Assembly (NCBI GenBank): GCA_905221605.1
Contig: CAJNDS010000852.1
Span: 22,501 to 58,994, forward strand
Origin: Symbiodinium natans
Lineage: Eukaryota; Sar; Dinophyceae; Suessiales; Symbiodiniaceae
Reading direction: 5' to 3'
DNA length: 36,494 bases
Positions 9,208 to 18,740 of the stretch are shown piece by piece. The position numbers and the translations under genes were made by a program. The first letter of the stretch is position 1, and each line of letters opens with the position of its first letter. The notes beneath the pieces are model-generated. The model had not been told where the DNA came from. It did not search any database and saw nothing but the letters and a program-made list of their open reading frames with translations.

Positions 9208-9345
9208 TGTAGGGTTTAGGGTTTAGGGTTAGGGTTTAGGGTTTAGGGTTTAGAGTTTAGGGTTTAGGGTTTAGGGTTTTAGGTTTTTAGGGTGTTTAGG
9301 GTTTTTTAGACTTTTTGGGTTTTTAGGGTTTAGGGTTTAGGCTTT
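9208..9345. repeat. TTTAGGG array with TTTTTAGG variants
   Basis: Perfect heptamers pass into TTTTTAGGGTGTTTAGGG-like degenerate units toward 9345. Confidence 0.95.
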
Positions 9346-9441
9346 GGCTTCCAACATGTGCAGATGGCAGCCCTACTATAGGGCCCTTCATAATTAGAAT
9401 AGGTTTTTTTTTGGGGGGTTGTATTATAGCCCATCTATAAA

Positions 9442-9484
9442 AGGGGCCATAAGGGAATACTATTCGTAATTATTCCGACCCCTA
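9442..9484. mobile_element. palindromic repeat family D
   Basis: The core is AGGGGCCATAAGGGAATACT then ATTCGTAATTATTCCGACCC. Outer (GGGGCC / GACCCC) and inner (GGGAAT / ATTCC) arms are inverted. Related copies are at 11419-11465, 11998-12042 and 29408-29455. Short, non-coding, probably the centre of a decayed MITE. Confidence 0.7.
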
Positions 9485-9606
9485 TACTAAATTCCTGAAA
9501 CTGGCAGTATGTAAGGTTTTCCTCTTGTACCTGGAAGAAGGGCACATATACCCAGGTTTAGGGCTTCGAAACCCTGATCATAACCCTAAAACCTAAACCC
9601 AAAACC

Positions 9607-9712
9607 CTAGACCCTCACACCCTCACACCCTCACACCCTCACACCCTCACACCCTCACACCCTCACACCCTCACACCCTCACACCCTCACACCCTCACAC
9701 CCTCACACCCTG
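9607..9712. repeat. octamer array (CACCCTCA)n
   Basis: About 13 copies of an 8-nt unit, ACACCCTC, between normal CCCTAAA units. The unit looks like a telomere-like heptamer variant that has been amplified on its own. Confidence 0.95.
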
Positions 9713-9791
9713 AGCCCTAAACCCTAAACCCTAAACCAAAACCTATAAACCTTAGGGTTCAGGGAAACTCGGCCGGTCGCAGGGTGTTCTC

Positions 9792-9839
9792 GGCGTGGCC
9801 TTCGAGGGCAGCGGCACAATGGGGCTCGGAACTTTCGGC
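9792..9839 (-). CDS. candidate exon, strand ambiguous
   Basis: Minus strand, after TTCAG|GCC and before GCC|GAGAAC (GA donor): 16 residues AESSEPHCAAALEGHA. The opposite strand is also open (GVLGVAFEGSGTMGLGTF after CGCAG|GGT). The island lies between CCCTAAA (9715-9735) and a large TTTAGGGG array. Minus is preferred only because the surrounding genes are minus. Confidence 0.35.
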
Positions 9840-9842
9840 CTG

Positions 9843-10420
9843 AATCAGGGCTTAGGGCTTAGGGGGTTAGGGGTTTGGGGTTTAGGGGTTTGGGGGTTTA
9901 GGGGTTTAGGGGTTTAGGGGTTTAGGGGTTTAGGGGTTTAGGGGTTTAGGGGTTTAGGGGTTTAGGGGTTTAGGGTTTAGGGGATTATGGGTTTAGGGTT
10001 TAGGGTTTAGGGGCTTAGGGGTTTGGGGGTTTAGGGGTTTAGGGGTTTAGGGGTTTAGGGGTTTAGGGCTTTAGGGGTTTCGGGGTTTCGGGGTTTCGGG
10101 GTTTAGGGGTTTAGGGGTTTAGGGGTTTAGGGGTGTAGGGGTTTAGGGGTTTAGGGGTTTGGGGCTTTGGGGGTTTGGGGGTTTGGGGGTTTAGGGGTTT
10201 AGGGGTTTAGGGGTTTGGGGGTTTGGGGGTTTCGGGCTTTAGGGCTTTAGGGTCTAGGGGTAGGGTTTAGGGGTAGGGTGTAGGGCTTGGGGTTTATGGG
10301 TTTAGGGTTTAGGGGTAGGGTTTAGGGGTTAGGGGTTTAGGGGTTTTGGGGTTTACGGCTTCAGGGTGTATGGGTTTAGGGTTTAGGGTTTTGGGTTTAT
10401 GGGTTTAGGGGTTCAGAGTT
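9843..10420. repeat. large TTTAGGGG octamer array
   Basis: About 70 units, mostly the octamer TTTAGGGG, with TTTGGGGG, TTTCGGGG and TTTAGGG variants in runs. This is the longest telomere-like block in the window. Confidence 0.95.
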
Positions 10421-10803
10421 GCCCTAAAACCCTCTGAACAAGATTCCTAGATAGGATCCTCTCTAACCCAACAAGAGACAGCATAACTTATGCAAAGGCC
10501 CTACCCATATAGTATGGGGTTTAGGGTTGAGGGTTTAGGGCTGCTTGGGAAGTAGGGCTTCAGGGTTTTGATGTGAAGGTGTGAAGGAGGTTGTTGTTGT
10601 TGGGGGCGAGGCTCAGGCGGTTTAGGGTTTAGGGTTTAGGGTCCCTAAATCCGAAAATCCTAGGCCCCAAGCCCCCGAAGCCTGTCGGGGCCGACAAGGT
10701 AAGAGGATGTCATCTGCATGCACTACAAACATTTTCTGGGCACTGGACAGATGACATGTTGGGTAGACTACCGTAAACTCGAAAGCCTAGCCTAAACCAG
10801 AGG

Positions 10804-10866
10804 TCGGCGATGCCCCGAATGGAGAGGCCCCGGGTGGAGCGGTCGGCGATGCCCCGAATGGAGAGG
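10804..10866. repeat. 26-bp direct duplication
   Basis: GGTCGGCGATGCCCCGAATG plus GAGAGG occurs at 10804-10829 and 10841-10866, separated by 11 nt. It lies in a 64-codon minus-strand ORF (10981-10787). A GTGCGGAAG|GTGAGT donor-like site on the minus strand at about 10974 may end a small exon. The rest of 10421-11010 is unique DNA with minor telomere-like runs. Confidence 0.7.
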
Positions 10867-11094
10867 TCTCCCATTGGAACCATCCACACTCCTGTGAGGC
10901 CAACGTGAGTCCTGGCTGAAACCGGTCACATGATAGATGTGCCCGGCCCGAAGATGCAGGCTTTCGACTCACCTTCCGCACTATGTGCCCGGTGCTGCAG
11001 CCAGGGCTAGCCCTAAACCCTAAACCCTAATCCCTAAACCCTAGCCCTAAACCCTAAATCCTAAACCCTAAATCCTAAGCCCGGGGGGCTTGGA

Positions 11095-11179
11095 TGGCTT
11101 TGTAGGCCCAGTTCACCGAACTCAGGCCCGAGCGCGAAGGCGGTACTTCGCTTGGATGGGGTGAACCAGCGCTGGTAGC
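11095..11179 (-). CDS. candidate exon
   Basis: Minus strand, after GTAGAG|GCT. It reads ATSAGSPHPSEVPPSRSG followed by LSSVNWAYKAIQAP. Possible GC donors follow NW or YK, so the 3' end is uncertain. Flanked by CCCTAAA (11011-11082) and TTTAGGG (11191-11232). Ser/Pro-rich linker-like composition; no family recognised. Confidence 0.4.
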
Positions 11180-11229
11180 CTCTACGTTTACAGGGTTTAG
11201 GGTTTAGGGTTTAGGGTTTAGGGTTTAGG

Positions 11230-11505
11230 GTAAGCTCATGGGTAGTTAGATGTAGGGTTATAAGTACCCTGAGGGCTACTTGGAGGGGGTAGTTATAAGT
11301 ACAGTGTCCAAAGTACCCCAAATAGGGGTCATAAGTATGGCTAGCATACTTATTTATATACCCTTAGGTGCCTGAACTATTCGAATGGGGTGTTGGGGGC
11401 CATGATAGTGAAACACTCCAGGGAACCATGCGGGAATACCATTCGTAATTATTCCGACCCCCATAGTACCCTACTTACAGCTGCCCAAATGAATCTCCAA
11501 GTATG
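11230..11505. mobile_element. composite of MITE families B and D
   Basis: A B-like left part (GCTCATGGGTAGTTAG; TACTTGGAGGGGGTAGTTAT at 11279) and a B-like right end (AATCTCCAAGTA, ending 11503) enclose a family D palindrome at 11419-11465. The arrangement suggests one element inserted into another. Confidence 0.6.
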
Positions 11506-11515
11506 CGGGTTGGGT

Positions 11516-11598
11516 TATTCCCCCTTATACTAACAGTGCTCAATACGGAATATAATAATAATAATAATAGGGGTACCAAAATCCCTGTTCAACATCCC
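11516..11598. mobile_element. MITE family A, diverged copy
   Basis: Begins TTCCCCCTTATACTAACAGT and ends near TTCAACATCCC. The interior is replaced by an (AAT)n tract at 11549-11569. Confidence 0.6.
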
Positions 11599-11675
11599 AG
11601 TATGCAGGCAAAACACCACCTTGTGGGCCAATCGAGCTCTTTTTGTCAGCCAGTCTGGGTCATCCTCTTGGGGCT

Positions 11676-11775
11676 TGATAGGGTTTAGGGTTCGTAGGGT
11701 TTAGGGTTTAGGGTTTAGGGTTTAGGGTTTAGGGTTTAGGGTTTAGGGTTTAGGGTTTAGGGTTTAGGGTTTAGA
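11676..11775. repeat. TTTAGGG telomere-like array
   Basis: About 13 perfect heptamers. 11776-12136 is unique DNA that contains the next family D copy; a 93-codon minus-strand ORF there (12139-11858) is A+T-rich and has no recognisable domain. Confidence 0.95.
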
Positions 11776-11997
11776 AGGGCTCAGAAGGAGCTTGTGGAGT
11801 CAAGGCAGCGTCAAGGAAAACTCACCCGCAGCTTCAAACCCCCTTGGATTCTGCAGTTCACAGCCCATCCCCCCCTCCCGAGATAAATAAGAATGCGAAA
11901 ATACAAAACGAAGCAAAATCAAAAACAAAATAAAAGATGTCGAAGCTGCACGGTTTAGGATAGCACAGAGTTTTGGGGGATATTGCGGTATAATTTT

Positions 11998-12042
11998 CTA
12001 GGGGCCATGTGGGAATGTCATTAGTAATTATTCCGGCCCCTA
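11998..12042. mobile_element. palindromic repeat family D
   Basis: Starts CTAGGGGCCATGTGGGAATG and ends TTATTCCGGCCCCTA. The outer 8 nt, TAGGGGCC / GGCCCCTA, are perfectly inverted here, making this the best-preserved copy. Confidence 0.75.
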
Positions 12043-12378
12043 CATGAAAACGGCGACTTTGTCGTGTGATACCTTGAAACTCCTGGGCGTCGTTGATCAT
12101 ACTCCAATTTGTAGAGGGTTTGCCAACCTCAATCCTCAACCCTAAACCCTAAACCCACCCACAAACCCCTAGTTCAGCCCGAGACCACCCCTCCCCCTGA
12201 ACTATACAACCACCCTGGTATCATGTTCTCACTGCCTACGAGTTAGGGCCCGGCCCTGGCTACTACCCCTTCTTAAGGAATACACCTCCTTTTCATGAAC
12301 AGGGTTTAGGGTCTGGGGCTTGGGGCTAAACCCTAAAAACCCTAAACCCTGGAGTTCAAGGTACGTTTTGAGGCTTTG

Positions 12379-12493
12379 CCCCCTGATATTTACAGTCCTT
12401 AATATAGGGATTCTAGTACACCCCCCCCCCCCCCCACCCCCGCCCCCTAGTATCATCCCTATTAAGGACTGTTCGTATAAGCGGGAATATCCC
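12379..12493. mobile_element. MITE family A with poly-C interior
   Basis: The arms (ACAGTCCTTAATA and TATTAAGGACTGT) are inverted. The centre carries C16 at 12421-12436. The outer ends are diverged (CCCCCTGATATT / CGTATAAGCGGG). ORFs on both strands across it are artefacts of the palindrome and the poly-C. Confidence 0.75.
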
Positions 12494-12725
12494 CAAAGTA
12501 CGCTCGAAAGCCTTTCAAGAAGTCGGGGCTTCATATTATTAGGGTTTAGGGTTCTGAGTTCGCTTAGGCTCCAGGGGTGACTAGCCAGAGACTCCCGTAT
12601 CCCGTAAGAAATAAATTCATGAGGAATCCTCGTATAATTTAAGGTCTGAGACTGAATTTAGGGAAATGAGAGTCTCTGAAAAGCATGTATTGCGTGCTCA
12701 CTTCACTGTCAGGCAGCAGTTCCTC

Positions 12726-13170
12726 TCAAACATCGTCCTCAGGAGAAAACGGCGCCGGTAGTACTGGGCGTGATCGGCTGAAGAATCCGGGGTACGCGAC
12801 TTCTTCTTTCCAACAGGCCCCACCTCTCTCGTCTTTGTGTTCGTTGAGGGTGGCTAGGTGTGCAGCATACGTGTTGGGCTTGTAAATGATCATCGAGACC
12901 GTGTCTCCATGCGCAAGGCCACAGTCTTTTGCTGTCTTCAAGCTGTCCGTGAGCTCGCGTTTGCCATGTATCAGCTTGAGAACATGTCCAGGGCTGAACT
13001 TCAGGATCCTCTTTATGGATTCCTTGACCTCCTGGACAGTGTGGCCCAGCGTTATCTGACAGGGGAATGAGTTCCCAGATGGCTGTAGGATGTGGATTGT
13101 GATAGCGTGCAGGTGGTCATGCAAGCGGTCAGCATTGGACGCTTGCACTTTCATCATGGCACTACCACTC
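12726..13170 (-). CDS. gene E exon 2 (ubiquitin-like domain)
   Basis: Starts after AATAG at 13171-13172 and ends at TGA 12728-12726. At 445 nt it is by far the longest exon in the window, and it is the only one long enough to show as a clear open frame by itself. Confidence 0.8.
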
Positions 13171-13364
13171 CTATTGCAATTGCTGCTGCTGACTGCTACT
13201 ACTAACTTCTACCTTCACGAACCTACTATTTCCCACCTAAACCCTAAACCCGAAACCCTAAACTGCAGTTTTTCCTACTCCACGTATTTCAACACCGCAA
13301 CGAAGTTGAGCCACAAGGTCCTCAGACGAAGCTTGCTAAGAAGTCCACGTTTCGTGTAACTCAT
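12726..13364 (-). CDS. gene E: two-exon ubiquitin-like-domain protein, 176 aa
   Basis: Exon 1 is 13364-13279 and exon 2 is 13170-12726; the 108-nt intron has a GTAGGA donor and a TAG|G acceptor and contains a telomere-like array. Exon 1 begins MSYTKRGLLSKLRLRTLWLN and continues FVAVLKYV, a basic then hydrophobic start that could be a targeting or anchor segment. Residues about 51-125 have the beta-grasp pattern of ubiquitin: ITIHILQ at strand 1, VQEVKESIKRIL at the helix, KLIHGKREL at the position of ubiquitin RLIFAGKQL, and DTVSMIIY as the last strand. There is no Gly-Gly end after the domain, so it is a built-in Ubl domain rather than a conjugated modifier. The tail of about 50 residues is unrecognised and ends PEDDV before TGA. 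An alternative start is the internal MM in exon 2. Confidence 0.75.
13238..13263. repeat. telomere-like units in the gene E intron
   Basis: Three CCCTAAA-type units, read as TTTAGGG on the sense (minus) strand, lie shortly after the gene E donor. This is the usual position of the G-strand array in this window's introns. Confidence 0.9.
13279..13364 (-). CDS. gene E exon 1
   Basis: ATG at 13364-13362, 28 codons plus two bases, then GA|GTAGGA. Only the phase-2 exit joins in frame with exon 2 (GA+G = Glu, then Ser-Gly-Ser-Ala-Met-Met). Confidence 0.65.
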
Positions 13365-13818
13365 GGGCCCTTTCTACGGACTTTCTTTAAGGCTCCACAA
13401 AAAAAGGATCGTATATAATATATAGAATATAAATGGGGAAGTGCCCAGAAGGCGGCAAAGGGTTTAGGAGTTTAGGGCTTTTGAACTGTTCAACCGGCAC
13501 GGCCCTCAACCCTTCAAGCCCCAGAACGCAGTCAACGAGAGAAGCCAAGTTGCACTCCCAAACCCAAATCCCTGTTTATGCTAGTTACGGTTTAGGCTTC
13601 AGGGTTTAGGGTTTAGGGCCCCAAACCGGGTTAAGGGTATGTAGGGAATAGGACTCGTTGAAGTCGCCCTGAGTGCGCATTGATCCTCAGAGCCGGCTTG
13701 AGCGGCAAACCCTGGAAGCCTCTGGCATTGAACGAAGCCCTGATCCATGAAACCTTGTCGTAAGCAATACCTGAAACGGCTCAAGGTTGAGGGTTTCCGC
13801 TTGTCTTTTATGGGGGGG

Positions 13819-13821
<3 letters not shown>

Positions 13822-13867
<46 letters not shown>

Positions 13868-13892
13868 GAGAGAGAGATAGAGAAGAGAGAGA

Positions 13893-13928
<36 letters not shown>
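13822..13928. repeat. (AG)n microsatellite and poly-C tract
   Basis: AG repeats at 13822-13892, then a C-run of about 36 nt at 13893-13928. The overlapping 80-120-codon ORFs on both strands consist of Arg-Glu, Pro, Ser-Leu or Gly runs and are not genes. Confidence 0.95.
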
Positions 13929-13929
13929 A

Positions 13930-15089
13930 TTTTGGAGAAATGCCCACATCTCAAGCCGCAAAAGTTCCCTCCAGGCACCTCGTGCGTGCGAACCCCTGGC
14001 GAAACAAGACGGCTCAGGGTCTCTGGTTGACGCTTCTAGGCTTAGAGGGGCCCCTCAGAATAAAGCCTAAACCTACAACCCAGAAGCCTTGCAACTCTAC
14101 ACCCGCCACGGGTTTTGGGTTTAGGGTTTAGGGTTCGTCTGTGACCTGGAGACCTTCAACGCTGCTCATAGTTGTCTTGTATGGTTAAACGGTATGATGA
14201 TGAGAATTTGACATCAGATTGCCTCACACCTGTCAATTTCTTAATATGAACGATTCAAGGTCTTGTTATCTGTTCTTATCTACCATTATGATACATGCTT
14301 TACTGCTACAGCTATTTGTAATGATTTGATATGCATTATTCAACATAAACAAATAAACAACTTTACATATATATATATATACATATATATATATATGTAT
14401 AAAAAAACAATTTGTATGTATGGATATATATATATATACCCTGCTTGGCTGATTTCCCACCTTTGGGTGAAAGATTGTGCACCCGGAATCTCGCTTGCCA
14501 CTGCCTGCTCAGCAGCTGGACTGTGCAGCCGGAACCTCGGGGTGATATCTCACCCTCTCGCCTCTATTGGGTAGGCGGGCGCCCGTCGAGCGCACCCCTA
14601 GCGAGCTAGAGTCGCCTTGCATTGTGATTTGTGCTCTCGCCTCAAAGGACCCCTGGAAAGGCCCCTTGGACGGCCCCTTGGCGTGCCTCAACTGTCCTCT
14701 CCTTTAAACGCCGGCGGCCGCGAGGATGCCTTCAGGGAAGCCTCCAGAAACTTCGCCCAGCCCCTGGAAACATGCTGGGGAGCTTCCCAAGAGCCTTGAA
14801 GCTCCTTCGAATATTATATGTATATATATATATATACCCTATATAGTCCCTAGATACCTAAGTAGTCCCTCCTTTGGTCCCTTGAGAATACTGCTCTGCT
14901 GTTGACAGGGCCCTTCGGCCCAGACAGTCCCCAGTGCATGGCCTAAGTTTCCCGAGCGTGGCGCGCATGTTCCCTAGTACAAGATTGACACGTGGGTAAT
15001 TCCCACAGCAGGCTACCCCTGATATACTCCAAAGAGAATATAATCCCCTTAAAGGGACCCCCCAAAAAAAGGTTCCCCTATTTCGGAAA
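13930..15089. other. unique and A+T-rich DNA without a supported gene
   Basis: A short TTTAGGG run at 14112-14133; A+T-rich DNA 14140-14460 with (TA)n at 14367-14397, 14425-14437 and 14818-14834; a G+C-rich part 14580-14810 that is open in several frames (for example EDAFREASRNFAQPLETCW) but with no splice-site or domain support. Confidence 0.5.
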
Positions 15090-15182
15090 TCTCTAACCCT
15101 AAACCCTAAACCCTAATTAACAATTAACCCTAAACCCTAAACCCTAAACCCTAAACCCTAAACCCTAAACCCTAATCCTAAA
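15090..15182. repeat. CCCTAAA telomere-like array
   Basis: Two blocks separated by TTAACAATTAA. It is the left flank of the candidate exon below. Confidence 0.95.
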
Positions 15183-15186
15183 CTTT

Positions 15187-15256
15187 GGCTTGGTTTGGGC
15201 TGGCTCTGGCTTGGCTCGATACTCGTGTCTTCACACGATTGCACTATCGCGTTCAC
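15187..15256 (-). CDS. candidate exon, possibly downstream part of gene D
   Basis: Minus strand after GGTCAG|GTG: VNAIVQSCEDTSIEPSQS. It enters in phase 0, compatible with the last gene D exon at 16401-16342, and it lies between CCCTAAA and TTTAGGG-type arrays. The 3' boundary and stop were not found. Confidence 0.3.
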
Positions 15257-15309
15257 CTGACCGATACTACACCCTATAAACGTGCGAGGTTCCCCCCTTA
15301 TACTTAATC

Positions 15310-15785
15310 GGATTAGTGAGGGTTTAGGGTGTAGGGCTTAGGGTTTAGGATTTAGGGTACATGAGACAAATATCCAGATGTCCTACCTGGACAAGGAAAG
15401 CGCGCACCTTGTGAAATGAGGACTAGACTTGGGCAGGGGAGCGGGGTTAAGGGGGCAGACCTTGAAACTTGAAACTGCGGTTGATCGTGAAGTGGCCCCT
15501 CAACCATATGAGCCCACAGATCCATCAAACCAAGAAGCCCTGAAAACCCTGAAAACTCTAACCAAGACCGGAAAAAAAAAAAACCTTAAAACCTAAACGC
15601 ATTCCGAACACCCACAGCATGCTTTCAAGAAAGCCCTAACGACACCCTTGAAACAAACACCCCGAAAACCCGAACAACAACTATAACCTAAGCCCGAAAC
15701 CCTGAACCCTGAAAACCCTAAAAAAACACTGCAACACCTACTAAACTGTCTAAACCCTAAACCCTAATGTTAACCTCACATCTAT
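15310..15785. other. degenerate repeats and unique DNA
   Basis: TTTAGGG-type units 15315-15358. The next 60 nt can be read on the plus strand as HETNIQMSYLDKESAHLVK plus stop, or on the minus strand as a VRAFLVQ microexon between AAG|G and CAG|GTAGGA. 15540-15770 is A+C-rich decayed CCCTAAA-type sequence. Confidence 0.35.
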
Positions 15786-15789
15786 AAAT

Positions 15790-15946
15790 GGGGTGGCAAC
15801 TGTAATATTCGCCGGGCCAGAGGGGCTCAGCCAAAGACTACTTTCCATTACGGGAGGTTTTCGGGCCGATGTGCGTAAACAAGTCTATATAGGGGGGTCC
15901 GGTGAAAATAATAATGGGGTGACAACAGTAATATTTGGCCGGCCAG
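15790..15946. repeat. 31-bp imperfect direct repeat
   Basis: GGGGTGGCAACTGTAATATT at 15790 and GGGGTGACAACAGTAATATT at 15916. Similarity continues through CGCCGGGCCAG / TGGCCGGCCAG. The repeats lie in an 81-codon plus-strand ORF, which is of doubtful reality. Confidence 0.6.
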
Positions 15947-16341
15947 GAATCAGAAATTTTACTTGCAGAGAAGACTTTTCGAGCTCCGAGAGCAAGCAGA
16001 ACCCTTCGAGACCAAGCACAGCAGACCCTGACAGCTAACCCCCTCCAAGACCCCCAGAATCCGCATTATTGGCACCCACTCGTTTTTTTCGACCCCTCCA
16101 AACCCCGGGGACCAAAACAAGTTTTGGGGGGGGGGGGGGGGTTATTAAAGCGACGTTAACATTAAACCCTGAAACAACCCTTTCAGAAACACACACACAC
16201 ACACATACATACATTCCAACATAATATTAACAAGAATGATGATCACAATGGTAATAATAATCTTATTAATGTTAAGAACCCTAAACCCTTGAACACAAAA
16301 AAAACTCTGTCAACAACTGAAAAAAAGGGGAGCCTGGGGGC

Positions 16342-16401
16342 CCCCGAGCGCAAGTCGAAGGAGAACTCCGCTGGCGGCTCGCGGAAGCCCTTCTTAAAGT
16401 C
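16342..16401 (-). CDS. gene D, last recognised exon
   Basis: Between CGACGAG|GAC and GGG|GCCCCC (GC donor). Reads DFKKGFREPPAEFSFDLRSG, with G/C-ending codons predominating. The plus strand ORF over the same DNA (60 codons from 16289) is taken to be its shadow. Confidence 0.6.
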
Positions 16402-18709
16402 CTCGTCGGAAGTAGGGGGGGTTGCAGGGGTTTATCAGGTGTGTATCGAGAATGAAAAGGGTATGTCTTAGGGTATGTCTTGGGTATGTAGAGGGTTATG
16501 AAAAGGGTATGTATAGGGTATGAAATGGGTATGTATAGGGTATGCAATGGGTATGTTTAGGGTATGACAAGGTATGTATAGGGTATGAAAAGGGTATGTA
16601 TAGGGTATGCGTAGGGTATGTAGAGGGTACGTAAAGGGTGTGCAATCGGTATGTTTAGGGTATGAAAAGGTATGTATAGGGTATGAAAAAGGTATGTATA
16701 GGGTATGCATAGGGTATGTAGAGGGTTTGTAGGGTATAGGGTTTAGGATTTAGGGTTGAAAGGTGGGTGGTGCTTGGAGGACAGCGGGACTCTAGAAGGG
16801 ACCCTGCTGGGGGTTGTAGCCTACGTAAGAGAGCTACTTATTAAGATTCAGATCCGCCCAAAAGGGGCCTTTGAGTAGATAGGGCTCAAGGTTTAAGGTA
16901 TAGCCCACAATTCCTCAAAGCTTAGGGAGCGGAAGTTAAGGCTTTGGGGCATTTCCCTTAAAATAGGGGGAGCCCCTCCTTGTACCCCCCCCCCCCCCCC
17001 CCCCCCCAAAATCGCATAGCCCCTATTCTAGGAACCTCCACAATGGGTAGCCTTATTTTCATAAAGCCCATGTCGATCGTATTTTGGGCTACATTTATTC
17101 TGGGAAATGCCCAGTAGTGGGGCTTCTGTGTCGGGTAGACTCTAGGGGTCTACGATGTAGGGTGTCGATTTCAGGCGAAATTTCAGGGACTGCCGGATCC
17201 TTCGAGAAAATATTGGGGTCTGGAGCAAGGGGTTCCAGGAAATGGGGTTTAGGGTTTATGGTTTAGGGTTGTATGCATGGAAACCCTAAATCCTAAACCC
17301 TAAACCCAATAACCCTATAATCCTATAACCCGATAACCCAATAACCCTATAACCCTATCTAGGGTACTTAAAACCCCTACCTATCACGACCCTCGAACCT
17401 CCAAGCATCCCAGGCCTGGTCCAGCACAATGTACGTATCCCTTCCAGTCCCATCCTCGGATAAGGTTTAGGGTTTGGGTTTAGGGTTTAGGGTTTAGGGT
17501 TAGGGTTTAGGGTTTAGGGTTTAGGGTTTAGGGTTTAGGGTTTAGGGCTTAGGGTTTAGGGTTAGGGTTTAGTGCTTAGGGCTTAGGGTTTAGGGCTTAG
17601 GGTTTAGGGTTTAGGGCTAGGGCTTAGGGCATGCGGAGAGCTTAGTCCCTCAAGCGCAAGGGCAGTAGAAACTGTCGAGAGATAGGGAAGTTTCCGATAC
17701 TTGTTTCGTGTACCCCAAAAGCCTAAACCCTAAACCCTAAACCCTAAACTCTAAACCCTAAACCCCATGTACGCTCTGGAGATCTCAGTGTTTAGGGATT
17801 ATGCTCGTAATGCGGCTTAGATACTGTTCTGGGTATCAGGATTAGCAAGGGAAAACCCTCAACCCTAAACAGTATCTCACATATGTGTGTATGTACGGAC
17901 ATGCATACAGTGGGTTTAAATGTCGTTCTTGGCTTGCATTGTCTGTTCCGTCAACCGGGCTGATCTAAAGTGTGGGTCCTTTAGGGGGTCTCCTTCATAA
18001 GGGTTTAGGGTTTAAGGGTTTAAGGGTTTCAGGGTTAAGGGGCCTGAAAGGCCTCCGTCATCTAGATCAGCTCCCCCCGATAGTGAGAAGATCTCGAAAC
18101 CCAAAGCCCTAATGCGCTGTCATCTTCCAAAAGTCGACTGTAAAATGCATCAACGGAGTCCGTGACCTTGTTTCGGATTTGGGACGTTGAGGTTTAGGGT
18201 TTAGGGTTAGGGTCTAGGGGGGGAGGAAAGGAAAAGAAGGGTACGGGTGGCAGGGGAAGGGCCGCTCGGGCTGATAGGGGTTCATAGGGCTTACAGGGTT
18301 CATGTAAGGCTTAGAGCGTCAACCATGAACTAATGTTGGTAGCCCAGTTACCATATTATGATAAGGGTACCCTCTCTTTGGGTGACTTTAGAAGGAAACC
18401 TTGAGCCCAAACAACAAGGGGTAAAGGGTACCACTGGGCTACCAAGTCATTCCCACCTTCTACCCCCAAATATTAAGTACCCCCCATATACTAGAATATA
18501 ACTATAATAGGAGTATTTAATATTAGGGGTTGGGGGGGTTTAATATTAGGGGGGGATTCATAGACATGGCGCGGAGACAAACACTGGCGTGATGCGCGTA
18601 ACCATCGTGATCTTCTCGGCGGAACCCTGGAGGGCGAAGCAGGGCACGTGGTAGCCCAGTAACCATACTAACATGGTCATAGTAATACTGTTCTTCTTAT
18701 TGTTATGAT

Positions 18710-18740
<31 letters not shown>

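Noticed and set aside
9607-9712. Regular octamer array considered as a CRISPR-like array
   Set aside because: Contiguous simple tandem repeat with no unique spacers; eukaryotic context.
13599-14131. ORFs of 79-120 codons with poly-Pro, poly-Gly, Arg-Glu and Ser-Leu runs
   Set aside because: They are translations of the (AG)n and poly-C tracts.
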